Below, in pieces: positions 40,398 through 47,386 of a stretch of DNA of 64,000 nucleotides. The position numbers were made by a program, and so were the translations under genes. How positions within the stretch are numbered: position 1 is the first letter of the stretch; every line of letters begins with the position of its first letter. Origin of the DNA: SIRX01 sp965213905 (GTDB taxonomy: Bacteria; Actinomycetota; Rubrobacteria; Rubrobacterales; Rubrobacteraceae); assembly GCA_965213905.1 (NCBI GenBank), contig OZ243922.1, positions 2,232,001 through 2,296,000 of the forward strand. Reading direction: 5' to 3'. The notes below the pieces were generated by a model. The model did no database searches, was not told where the DNA came from, and was given only the letters and a program-made list of their open reading frames with translations.

Positions 40398-40856
40398 ATG
40401 ATCCGCAACGATAAGGAATATCGGCAAAGCAAGAAACGGCTCTCGGAGCTTGAGACGGAGTCGCAGGGGCTCTCATCACGTAGCCATTCGGCACAGCGGG
40501 ACGAGGTAGTCTCAGCAGTGATCGACGCACTGCGGATCCAGATCGAGGATATGCAGCGCGAGATCTCCGAATACGAGGATCTGAAGGAAGGGCGTCTCCT
40601 TTCCTTTGGCGCCGACGATCTAGACTCCCTCGGGGAACTGATAGTCAAAGCGCGCATTGCCGGGGGGCTCACGCAGGCCGAGCTCGGCGAACTGCTCGGC
40701 ATGACCCAGCAGCAGGTGGCGCGCTACGAGCGGGACGGTTGGCAGAAGATCAGCTTGTGGCGTCTGGCCGAAGCCGCCGACGCTTTAGGGCTAGATCTGA
40801 ATGTCCGTGCCCGACTCCCTGCTTCTAGCCATGTAAGGTCGGCTGGCGTCGGTTAG
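40398..40856 (+). CDS. XRE-family HTH protein with N-terminal coiled coil
   Basis: A 152-residue protein. Residues 1-65 are a predicted coiled coil rich in Glu, Gln and Ser. Residues about 80-140 form an XRE helix-turn-helix (IAGGLTQAELGELLGMTQQQ, then VARYER). It is encoded four bases after the nucleotidyltransferase-like gene, with GGGGAGGTGAAGGT upstream of ATG 40398. By position it would be the antitoxin or repressor partner of that protein. Confidence 0.7.
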   Translation: MIRNDKEYRQSKKRLSELETESQGLSSRSHSAQRDEVVSAVIDALRIQIEDMQREISEYEDLKEGRLLSFGADDLDSLGELIVKARIAGGLTQAELGELLGMTQQQVARYERDGWQKISLWRLAEAADALGLDLNVRARLPASSHVRSAGVG

Positions 40857-40980
40857 CGATGAAAGCACCGTCGGTAGCTCTATGCGCACCCGGAATTCGA
40901 CGACTCTTCGGATTCCGGTACGCAAGTGGCGCGATACACCGTAGCATCCATGTAGTCACAAACGAACTCGAGAGGACTAC

Positions 40981-41178
40981 ATGAACGAACAGCAGTACGA
41001 GTGGCTGAAGGTGCCGGAAGTGGCAGAAGAGCTTCGGATAGCGTGCAGCCGCGCCTACGAGTTGGTTGCGGACGGCGAGATCCCGGCCGTCAAGATCGGT
41101 CGCAGTGTCCGGGTAAGTCGGAAGGAGCTCGACCGGTGGCTCGAAGACCAACGCTATCTGGATGTCGTCCGGGGCTAG
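40981..41178 (+). CDS. excisionase-family helix-turn-helix protein
   Basis: A 65-residue winged-helix DNA-binding protein. WLKVPEVAEELRIACSRAYE, then LVADGEIPAVKIGRSVRVSRKELDRWL, is the standard excisionase/MerR-like pattern (HTH_17). In an island lacking a visible integrase it may be the relic recombination directionality factor. GAGAGG precedes ATG 40981. It could also regulate neighbouring genes. Confidence 0.8.
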   Translation: MNEQQYEWLKVPEVAEELRIACSRAYELVADGEIPAVKIGRSVRVSRKELDRWLEDQRYLDVVRG

Positions 41179-41226
41179 GATCTTTCGGGCAGCACGGATG
41201 CCGGTGCTTACACCCGTCCGTTCTCA

Positions 41227-41949
41227 CTACTCGACACGCAAACCAAGAAGGGTGGCCGCTTCCACGAGGCCTTGGTCCCGGGCTTGGATCGGCTCTGCCA
41301 CCTCACCGGGCTCGTGACGCATCCGGTCGTGGAAGACAGCCCACAACTCCCATCCAGGGTTGAGACGCGAAAGGTAGCAGATACCTGCAAAGATGGGCCG
41401 TCCCGTATCGTCGGTCTGCTCATAGACGTATCTCGCCACTTCCTGCGTCAGACGGCGATGCGGACCGGTCACCGCGCTCAGGTCTATGTCCTCTAAGCCA
41501 GGCTCTCCTACTACCGCTGCCAACTCTCTCCGCAAGACACGCATCGTCTCCGGAGCAGGGAGGTCGGCGAAGAGCAGGTCCGGCGCCAAACGGGTCGAGC
41601 CTACGCGACGGCTCAGACGCCATTCCTCGGGGACCACGCCCCCTTCGAGCTCCGGATCCAGGGCCTCATCATCCTCGACCGCTTCCAGTCCCGCGAGCAA
41701 ACCCACGCTCGGCCTGAAGCGCGCAATGGTTTCCCCGAACGCCCCGGCCCGCTCGGTAGCGCAGTACACAATTCGGTAACGCTCACTCTCCGGCAGACCA
41801 TGTTCCGCAGAAGGATCATCAAAGCGATTCCCGAAGGTCCCATCCTCCAGCGCGTAGGCCCAGTCCGGTGGGGCGAAGGCGTCGAAGCCTCTGCCCACCC
41901 GGTAGACCGTCTCCGGCGGCCTTACGTCCGGCAGCGGTGCGTCAACCAC
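41227..41949 (-). CDS. RES-domain toxin-like protein
   Basis: A 240-residue protein whose conserved R-E-S triad positions are visible: Arg in VYRVGRG, Glu in GAFGETIA and Ser in CYLSRLN. RES toxins (MbcT, and RES-Xre systems) degrade NAD+ by phosphorolysis or hydrolysis and stop growth until neutralised. Its start overlaps the upstream Xre/MbcA-type gene by eight bases, the standard antitoxin-toxin order. At 240 residues it is at the long end for the family. Confidence 0.82.
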   Translation of the reverse strand: MVDAPLPDVRPPETVYRVGRGFDAFAPPDWAYALEDGTFGNRFDDPSAEHGLPESERYRIVYCATERAGAFGETIARFRPSVGLLAGLEAVEDDEALDPELEGGVVPEEWRLSRRVGSTRLAPDLLFADLPAPETMRVLRRELAAVVGEPGLEDIDLSAVTGPHRRLTQEVARYVYEQTDDTGRPIFAGICYLSRLNPGWELWAVFHDRMRHEPGEVAEPIQARDQGLVEAATLLGLRVE

Positions 41950-42313
41950 CGGCCACGAAGGCGCGGGCCGCGGCCTTGGCTTCCCTCAACTTGCCCTCGT
42001 GGATCGCCTCTGCGGGAGAGACGTCGTCGAGCTGGGGATTCAACCCGATGAACCAGGCCTTCACGATCCTCGGTGAATCAAACTGCACGAGCAGTTGGGA
42101 GATCTCATACGCCGTGCGAAGACGCTCCTCGCTCTCCTGGCGCACCGCCTCCACCTCACCACCGGACCAGCGCGAAACCGTCTTGGCATCCTTCACCCCC
42201 GCTACATAAGCCACCAGACGACGCCCCAAAAGGTCCTGCAGAAAAGAAGCCACATCCGGAACCGCCGTAACCACCGATTGCCGATGCGCTTGTTCCAGAA
42301 CCCGCGCTTCCAT
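41942..42313 (-). CDS. Xre/MbcA/ParS-family antitoxin
   Basis: A 123-residue protein. The C-terminal DUF2384-type toxin-binding domain is recognisable from IVKAWFIGLNPQLDDVSPAEAI and the following residues, and the N-terminal half is an Xre-like HTH (LLGRRLVAYVAGVKDAKTVS region). AAGGAGG precedes ATG 42313, and TACAAT at 42377-42372 gives a promoter. It should bind and silence the RES protein and repress the operon. Confidence 0.82.
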   Translation of the reverse strand: MEARVLEQAHRQSVVTAVPDVASFLQDLLGRRLVAYVAGVKDAKTVSRWSGGEVEAVRQESEERLRTAYEISQLLVQFDSPRIVKAWFIGLNPQLDDVSPAEAIHEGKLREAKAAARAFVAGG

Positions 42314-42445
42314 CTCGTGCCTCCTTGGTGCCAGTATGCTAGCTCAATGCCCTATAAATGTCCTTTTATTGTACCACTTTGATTTCAGGGCTTTCGGTAC
42401 TCGGGCTTGTGGTGAATTACTCCGTTCGGCTTGCTGGTGCAAGCT

Positions 42446-42694
42446 CTAGCAGGAAGCGTATTCGAGGTCGTCGGCGAAGTCTTCTTCGGAGAGATCGGGG
42501 TAGGGAAGACCATGTCCCGTGTACCAGCGTATTGCCGAGACCCGGCCCTTGAGACCCAGGATCTCCCCGGCGCGGGCCACGCTCATCTTCCCCTCGCTCA
42601 CCAAGAGCAGCAATACTCCTTCGAGCACCTCACGCTTGGGCTCTGGTCCCAGCGCCTCTACAACCTCGGCGGGCAACTCTACTCTCATGTCCAT
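42446..42694 (-). CDS. UPF0175 family antitoxin-like protein, without partner
   Basis: An 82-residue protein. VELPAEVVEALG, the KMSVARAGEILGLKGR helix-turn-helix and the LPYPDLSEEDFADDL end match UPF0175, usually paired with a DUF3368 PIN toxin encoded next to it. No PIN gene is present in the 130 bases downstream. The TAAACT box at 42706-42701 is exactly 12 bases from ATG 42694, giving a leaderless transcript. Confidence 0.72.
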   Translation of the reverse strand: MDMRVELPAEVVEALGPEPKREVLEGVLLLLVSEGKMSVARAGEILGLKGRVSAIRWYTGHGLPYPDLSEEDFADDLEYASC

Positions 42695-42789
42695 AACACT
42701 AGTTTATCCTCCCACAGCGCTCGCCGTTGCTCTGATCCAAGAAAAGAGCCCTCAGCCCAATTCCAGAGCACGGGATTGTGCGACCGAAT

Positions 42790-43818
42790 CTAAAGCCAGC
42801 CCTCTGGAACCTCGAACTCGGCTATTACGGGCGCGTGGTCGCTCTCTGGGTATTTCACGTCGGTGGCGAAGGAGATCGACTCGTCGTGCAATAGCTCGTT
42901 GTGGATCTCTGACTCCTCGAAATACTGGAGCATCTGTCGGCTGACTATAAGGTGGTCTATCATCTCGCCCTTTCCCAGGTACAGCAGTGAATACCGGGCG
43001 GGCTCGGGGATGCTCTTATCCACCGGCACCATGACCCGCTCAGCCAGTTCCGGGTTGCCGTGGCTCTCTACATCTCCCCGTATCGCCTGCAAGGGCACGT
43101 CGTCGGTGTCGGCGTTGAAGTCTCCGCAGGCAACGATCAAAGCCCGCTCGTCCTCGTCGAAGATCCCGTCTATCAGCATCCTGGTCTCCAGAGCCTGCCC
43201 AACCCGCTTCATCGAAGAGAGGAAGAACCCTTCTGCCCACCCCGAAGCCGTCTTCCAGGTATAGCGATCCGCTTTCTGCTCCGGAATGTTCGTCGGCCTC
43301 TTGGATTTCAGGTGGACATTGAGGACGTGGAGGATCTGTCCGCCCAACCGGATCTTGCAAGCCAATATCGGCCTCTCCCAGCTTATCTTCTCGGCCTCCT
43401 CCCTGAGCAGCGCTTCATCTACTTCGGCGCCGGAGTCTTTATCAGTAACGGTGCGATAGTAGGGTGCGGGAGCGTAGGCGTGCTTGTGTTGGGCGTAATC
43501 GGCTATCTCGAAGCGGCTCAGAACTACCAGGTTGCGCTCGTCGTAGGGTTCGCTACCGTCCGTCAGCTTTGTAGAGACCATTTCGTAATCCGCGTACTGT
43601 GTATCTTCCAGCAACTTCTCCAGGGCCGACAAACGTCGGGGAGCGCCTTCACGCTCCCTCTGCCCGTTGACCTCCTGCAGGCAGAGAATATCGGCGTCCA
43701 CCCGCACCAGTTGGGGCCGCATCAGGGAAATCCTCTCTTCAAGGGAGGGCCCACCTTCCTCCGAGGTTTCGTCGAGGTTCTCCAGGTTAAAGGTGGCGAT
43801 ACGCAGTGTCGGCGACAT
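42790..43818 (-). CDS. endonuclease/exonuclease/phosphatase family protein
   Basis: A 342-residue EEP-superfamily hydrolase. Motifs include ATFNLENL, LQEVNG (metal Glu), LNVHLKSK, ACGDFNADTDD and SDHAPV (catalytic Asp-His). There is no signal peptide, so it is cytoplasmic. It could be a nuclease or a phosphodiesterase. Start ATG 43818 follows AGGAGG by six bases; an upstream in-frame start lacks support. Its place in the island suggests a nucleic-acid-directed role, which is inference. Confidence 0.85.
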   Translation of the reverse strand: MSPTLRIATFNLENLDETSEEGGPSLEERISLMRPQLVRVDADILCLQEVNGQREREGAPRRLSALEKLLEDTQYADYEMVSTKLTDGSEPYDERNLVVLSRFEIADYAQHKHAYAPAPYYRTVTDKDSGAEVDEALLREEAEKISWERPILACKIRLGGQILHVLNVHLKSKRPTNIPEQKADRYTWKTASGWAEGFFLSSMKRVGQALETRMLIDGIFDEDERALIVACGDFNADTDDVPLQAIRGDVESHGNPELAERVMVPVDKSIPEPARYSLLYLGKGEMIDHLIVSRQMLQYFEESEIHNELLHDESISFATDVKYPESDHAPVIAEFEVPEGWL

Positions 43819-43863
43819 AGCTATCCTCCTCGTGGTTTGACCGTAACACAATCATAGCCGTAG

Positions 43864-44028
43864 CCTCCAGATACCGGCGCTAAAGCGTGTCTCCGCCGGT
43901 CCTTTTGGGACGGCCCCAGCACGTGCGCGAAAACCTTCCCCAAGATCAGAGAGAGCCTGCGTCGGAACTGGTTGACTGACGCCAGCGCCCGCGAAGAGCA
44001 GTATTACGTTGGTGTGATGCAGCGGTAG
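43864..44028 (+). other. possible decayed coding remnant
   Basis: A 54-codon open stretch without start codon ends at TAG 44026-44028. Its last part reads FPKIRESLRRNWL, then REEQYYVGVMQR, with charged amphipathic character. It may be the 3' relic of a gene lost during island rearrangement. No family was recognised, and chance is possible in GC-rich DNA. Confidence 0.2.
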
Positions 44029-44044
44029 CCGCTAATATGTCTGA

Positions 44045-45025
44045 GTGTCTGCTGGAGACTCCATAGAAAACTACATTCGGCTCTTTGCCAGCTTGAACAC
44101 TGATAAGAGCGCGAGCAGGTGGCCTGACCGCACGAGAAATCGAGCTCCGCAGAAACCTCTATTGTTGCTCTCGGTCCTGGATCTTTTCGAGCTTGGCGAG
44201 GTCAGTTCAAACCTCATCGAGATCACCGAAGATCTCCTGGACCTTTTCGACAACTACTGGGTGAGAGCCCTGCCGTTTAGGAAACCGAGCACCCTTGCCA
44301 TGCCGTTCGTCCGTCTGGAGAACGATGGCTTCTGGCAAATAGCCCGCCGTGTGGAAGGCGAGTCACTCCCTGGTAGTCCCGAAAAATCCGTAGCGCAACT
44401 ACAAGGGCGAGTTTTCGGTGCCTGCCTTGACGAGTCTCTATATCAATTTCTTCAAGCAAAGGAGAATCGCAAGCTCCTTCGTTCCGTTCTCGTAAGCGAC
44501 AGGTACTTCTCGAACGAAGCCAGAGAAAGCCTCCTGCAGCAAGGTTTCGTAAACAAAGAGGCTTTTATGTACAGCAAAGAGCTTCTCAAGAATCCTAAGG
44601 ATCCGAAGGTTGGGGAAGCACTATCTCTGGAAGAAGAGTACGTGCCGGTCCGGGATCAGGGTTTTCGGCGAGCAGTCGTCAAAGCCTACGATCACCGCTG
44701 CGCCCTGTGCAGCATCCGCGTCCGCACCCTTGATGGTCATACCCTTGTGGAAGCGGCACACATTGTTCCCTGGAGTGAGACCCGAGATGATCGGCCCGTA
44801 AACGGCCTTGCCCTCTGCCGCACGTGCCACTGGACGTTCGACGAAAGGTTGCTGAGCGTCTCCCGAGACTACATTGTTGTGACCTCGAAGCAGTTGAACG
44901 TGCCGGACAACCTCTCAGGCTACCTGACGAGTCTCGAAGGACGAACGATCTTCGTACCCTCCCAAGAATCGTACCGACCCGACCGCGGCTCTCTGGAGTG
45001 GCACAGGAAACACCTCCTGCTCTGA
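44045..45025 (+). CDS. HNH endonuclease, McrA-like modification-dependent type
   Basis: A 326-residue protein. The N-terminal domain (about 1-150) carries RAPQKPLLLLSVLDL and PFVRLENDGFWQI, resembling the sulfur-binding domain of ScoMcrA/SprMcrA-type enzymes. The C-terminal HNH domain has CALC, AAHIVPWSE, NGLALCRTCHWTFD, giving His-Asn-His and a Cys4 zinc site. Such enzymes cut phosphorothioated or methylated DNA. The GTG start at 44045 coincides with the predicted start point of TTGGTG-18-TAATAT (44009-44038). A strong terminator follows. Confidence 0.75.
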   Translation: MSAGDSIENYIRLFASLNTDKSASRWPDRTRNRAPQKPLLLLSVLDLFELGEVSSNLIEITEDLLDLFDNYWVRALPFRKPSTLAMPFVRLENDGFWQIARRVEGESLPGSPEKSVAQLQGRVFGACLDESLYQFLQAKENRKLLRSVLVSDRYFSNEARESLLQQGFVNKEAFMYSKELLKNPKDPKVGEALSLEEEYVPVRDQGFRRAVVKAYDHRCALCSIRVRTLDGHTLVEAAHIVPWSETRDDRPVNGLALCRTCHWTFDERLLSVSRDYIVVTSKQLNVPDNLSGYLTSLEGRTIFVPSQESYRPDRGSLEWHRKHLLL

Positions 45026-45117
45026 GCTTATCCTGCTCTCCGGCCTTGCCTCCCGGCCCGCAGGAAAAGGCCGCGAAAGCCCTAGAGGAAGCACTGCAAT
45101 AATCCTCAACAAATCGC

Positions 45118-45136
45118 GTTGTAGTACGGTTGCAGT
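45118..45136 (+). repeat. arm-type repeat B, right island end
   Basis: GTTGTAGTACGGTTGCAGT, 18 of 19 identical to 39867-39885. Confidence 0.55.
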
Positions 45137-45138
45137 GA

Positions 45139-45173
45139 AAAGCCCCCGGCCCGGAAACCGGGGGCTTTATTTT
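45139..45173 (+). terminator. terminator of the HNH endonuclease gene
   Basis: Perfect 11-base stem (45139-45149 with 45158-45168) and an eight-base loop followed by ATTTT. It insulates the tRNA-Val gene from the island. Confidence 0.85.
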
Positions 45174-45181
45174 CCCTGCTA

Positions 45182-45194
45182 TTTGCAGGTATTT
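45182..45194 (+). repeat. arm-type repeat A, right island end
   Basis: TTTGCAGGTATTT, identical to 39801-39813, four bases from the boundary repeat. Confidence 0.55.
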
Positions 45195-45198
45195 CTTG

Positions 45199-45242
45199 GT
45201 GGGCGATGCTGGTTTCGAACCAGCGACCTCTGCCGTGTGAAG
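45199..45242. repeat. island boundary repeat inside intact tRNA-Val
   Basis: Second copy of the 44-base direct repeat. The island-derived 3' end restores a full tRNA-Val. Confidence 0.9.
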
Positions 45243-45271
45243 GCAGCGCTCTCCCGCTGAGCTAATCGCCC
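45200..45271 (-). tRNA. tRNA-Val (CAC)
   Basis: A 72-base cloverleaf on the minus strand. The acceptor stem is GGGCGAT with ATCGCCC, discriminator A, anticodon stem CTGCC/GGCAG and loop TTCACAC (anticodon CAC, codon GTG). It is the integration site of the island. Confidence 0.95.
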
Positions 45272-45283
45272 GATGAGGGAGAA

Positions 45284-45312
45284 AATATACCATCCTGCGG
45301 TGTGGTTGTTAA
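45284..45312 (-). promoter_or_regulatory. promoter of tRNA-Val
   Basis: On the minus strand, TTAACA (45312-45307), a 17-base spacer, and an extended -10 TGG plus TATATT (45289-45284). Confidence 0.75.
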
Positions 45313-45345
45313 GATGCCTTTGCAGAGCCGGGGTCGCCCATCGGA

Positions 45346-45351
45346 TATAAT
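45346..45351 (+). promoter_or_regulatory. -10 box of the Roadblock operon
   Basis: TATAAT, predicting a leader of about 48 bases that contains GGGAGGTAG ahead of GTG 45406. Confidence 0.55.
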
Positions 45352-45405
45352 GCGCGGCTTGAGAACTCAAATGTGAGTCCTGTGGTGTAGAGGGAGGTAG
45401 TCGAA

Positions 45406-45801
45406 GTGGCGGAGCAAGGTGAAAACGGCAAGGCAAAGAGTTTGGAGGAGGTGCTGGGGGACTTGAAGGCGCTTTCGGGAGACATTGACTCTTGTGCGGT
45501 CCTCTCCGGGGACGGGGAGCTACGGGCTTCCAGGCACGGGGACGGCGTAGAGCGGGAGCGTACGACCGCGATGTTGGCGGCGCTGGTGAACTTGGCCGGG
45601 CGGACCGCGAGGGAGAACGGCAAGGAGAACGCGGAGCAGACCAGGATCAAGACGGACCTGGGGCACGTCCTGATCGTACGCCTGGACGATGGCGCGTTGG
45701 CCGCAACCGTGGGCCCGGAGGCCCGGGTCGGGCTTGCACTCTACGACATGCGTAATACGCGGGGTGAGATCGAGGACGCCCTACGGGGAGAAGGTGAGTA
45801 G
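45406..45801 (+). CDS. Roadblock/LC7 domain protein
   Basis: A 131-residue protein with the Roadblock/LC7 alpha-beta fold: helix SLEEVLGDLKAL, strand SCAVLSGDGELRAS, a long central helix and the VLIVRLDDGALAATVGPEARVGLALYDM region. Bacterial Roadblock proteins (MglB-like) regulate small GTPases or sense cell state. No Ras-like GTPase is adjacent. GTG 45406 follows GGGAGG. The next gene starts three bases after its stop. Confidence 0.75.
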   Translation: MAEQGENGKAKSLEEVLGDLKALSGDIDSCAVLSGDGELRASRHGDGVERERTTAMLAALVNLAGRTARENGKENAEQTRIKTDLGHVLIVRLDDGALAATVGPEARVGLALYDMRNTRGEIEDALRGEGE

Positions 45802-45803
45802 CC

Positions 45804-46016
45804 ATGGACAAGTTGTTCAAGAGCCTGCTTTTTTTGGGGCTGATGGTCGGTACCGCCGTGGCCGTACGGAACTACTTTGAAGGTTCCGAGTCTCGGGGTG
45901 AAGAAGCGGTCCAGGTAACTTTCGACGACGGCTCCACCCAGTCGTTCGGCCCCGGCACGATGGAGGCACAGGAGTTTACGGACATCGCCCGGAAGATAGT
46001 CGAGGCCGGGCTCTAA
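45804..46016 (+). CDS. small membrane-anchored hypothetical protein
   Basis: A 70-residue protein with a single N-terminal membrane segment (residues 6-22) and a short outside or cytoplasmic domain ending in DIARKIVEAGL. The segment VQVTFDDGSTQSFGPG suggests a small beta domain. No family is recognised. It is coupled to the Roadblock gene with a three-base gap. Confidence 0.55.
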   Translation: MDKLFKSLLFLGLMVGTAVAVRNYFEGSESRGEEAVQVTFDDGSTQSFGPGTMEAQEFTDIARKIVEAGL

Positions 46017-46036
46017 GAAAACTTACGCCCTTCTAG

Positions 46037-47266
46037 TTAGAGGGCGGTTTCCGGCGGGACTCCCCGGGCTTCTAGGATATGCCCGACGGCGAGACCTATC
46101 TGCGAGTTGGGGGTAGAAGCCCCGGCGGTAAGCCCGATGCGAACCGGCCCATCCGGGAGCCAGTCCTCTTCCTTTATCTCTTCGCTGGCGTCCAACGGCG
46201 TTCCGGCCGGCTTGTGCCGCATAACGTCGCCTTCGATGCAGTCGCCGCTCGCTATGTGATAGGTCTTCGGCACCCGTTCGTCGGCGATGATCGCCAGGTT
46301 GTTCGTGTTCGAGGAGTTGTATCCCCCGATGACGATCATTATGTCCAGCGGATGGTCGAGCAGATCGAAGAGCGCGTCCTGCCGATCCTGGGTGGCGGAG
46401 CAGATGGTGTCGAAGAGCTCGAAGTGTTCGTCTACATTCTCTTCGCCGTAACGCCCGATCATCGCTTTTCTCAGCTCTTCGCCGACGGCCAGCGTCTCGC
46501 TCATCAGCATCGTGGTCTGATTTGCGACCCCGACCCGCTGTAAGTCTTCTTCCGGGTCGAAGCCGGGGCCCATGCCGTGGGAGAGCTTCTCGCGGAGTTC
46601 TTCCGCGTCCATCCGGCCCAGGATAAAGTCCGTGACGTAGCCGGTCTCCGTCAGGTTGCGGACGATGAGGTATTTGCCGTTGCCACCGTCTTTCTCCGTT
46701 TGGGAGGCGGTGGCTTTAGTCTCCTCGTGGTAGTACTTGCCGTGGATGATGCTGGTGAAATCCTTTTTGGCGTAGCGGGTGACGCGCTTCCAGACCGAGA
46801 GGACCGAGCCGCAGGTGGTGTCCACGACGATGCACTCCCGCTCGCGGAGCTTGCGGACCCAATCCACCGGGGCGCCGAAGGCGGGGAGCAGGACCACGTC
46901 TTCCGGGCCGAGGGTGTCGAAGAGTTCGTCCGGGTGGCCGTTGAAGCCTTCGGAAAGAAACTCGATGCCCATTTCGCGCAGACGGTTGTTCATGGAGGGG
47001 TTGTGGATCATGTCCCCGGTTATGAAGATGCGCCGGTCCGGGAACTTCTCCCGCGTCTGGAAGGCGTAGTCAACGGCCCGGTCCACCCCGTAGCAGAACC
47101 CGAACTCGTCGGCCAGGCGCAACGTGAGCCCTTCGGCCTCGAAGACGTTTCCGTTCTCCCGGATCCTCTCTACCACGTCGGAGCGGTAGTCGCGGTCCAG
47201 AAGATGCTGGACGTCGCCCCTCATTTTGAAGCCTTTGCGGAAGTATTTTTGGTCTTGCACGCTCAC
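46037..47266 (-). CDS. ispH: 4-hydroxy-3-methylbut-2-enyl diphosphate reductase (plant/cyanobacterial type)
   Basis: The last MEP-pathway enzyme, making IPP and DMAPP with a 4Fe-4S cluster. The three cluster cysteines are seen in GFCYGVDRAV, DTTCGSV and DTICSATQ. At 409 residues with an N-terminal KYFRKGFKMRGDV segment it resembles plant and cyanobacterial IspH rather than the roughly 315-residue E. coli type. It supplies isoprenoid precursors for the carotenoid genes at 51-54 kb. GTG 47266 or GTG 47260 is the start; GAGAGG lies just upstream. Confidence 0.92.
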   Translation of the reverse strand: MSVQDQKYFRKGFKMRGDVQHLLDRDYRSDVVERIRENGNVFEAEGLTLRLADEFGFCYGVDRAVDYAFQTREKFPDRRIFITGDMIHNPSMNNRLREMGIEFLSEGFNGHPDELFDTLGPEDVVLLPAFGAPVDWVRKLRERECIVVDTTCGSVLSVWKRVTRYAKKDFTSIIHGKYYHEETKATASQTEKDGGNGKYLIVRNLTETGYVTDFILGRMDAEELREKLSHGMGPGFDPEEDLQRVGVANQTTMLMSETLAVGEELRKAMIGRYGEENVDEHFELFDTICSATQDRQDALFDLLDHPLDIMIVIGGYNSSNTNNLAIIADERVPKTYHIASGDCIEGDVMRHKPAGTPLDASEEIKEEDWLPDGPVRIGLTAGASTPNSQIGLAVGHILEARGVPPETAL

Positions 47267-47348
47267 CTCTCGAACCTGGCGCTTGTCTGGGCGTTTGCCA
47301 CAACGTTGGGCCCAAAGTTTAACCTATAGAGTGGTGCGCGTCGGCCCG

Positions 47349-47377
47349 TTGGCCGAAATTTTGTTTGGGTGTACAAT
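47349..47377 (+). promoter_or_regulatory. promoter of the response-regulator gene
   Basis: TTGGCC (47349-47354), a 17-base spacer, and TACAAT (47372-47377). The start point falls about three bases before GTG 47387. Confidence 0.65.
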
Positions 47378-47386
47378 ACGCGGATC

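Larger units (their letters stand above)
39707..45242. mobile_element. genomic island integrated in tRNA-Val(CAC)
   Basis: The element is bounded by 44-base perfect direct repeats equal to the 3' part of tRNA-Val: 39707-39750 (displaced fragment) and 45199-45242 (within the intact tRNA). Each boundary is accompanied, on the island side, by the same two short repeats (13 and 19 bases). Genes inside are accessory: nucleotidyltransferase-like/XRE pair, excisionase-like protein, RES/Xre pair, UPF0175, EEP nuclease and HNH nuclease. No integrase frame is seen, so it is probably immobile or mobilised in trans. Confidence 0.8.

Noticed and set aside
44679..45293. Minus-strand frame through the HNH gene and tRNA-Val
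   Set aside because: Runs antisense through a well-supported gene and a tRNA; a shadow frame.
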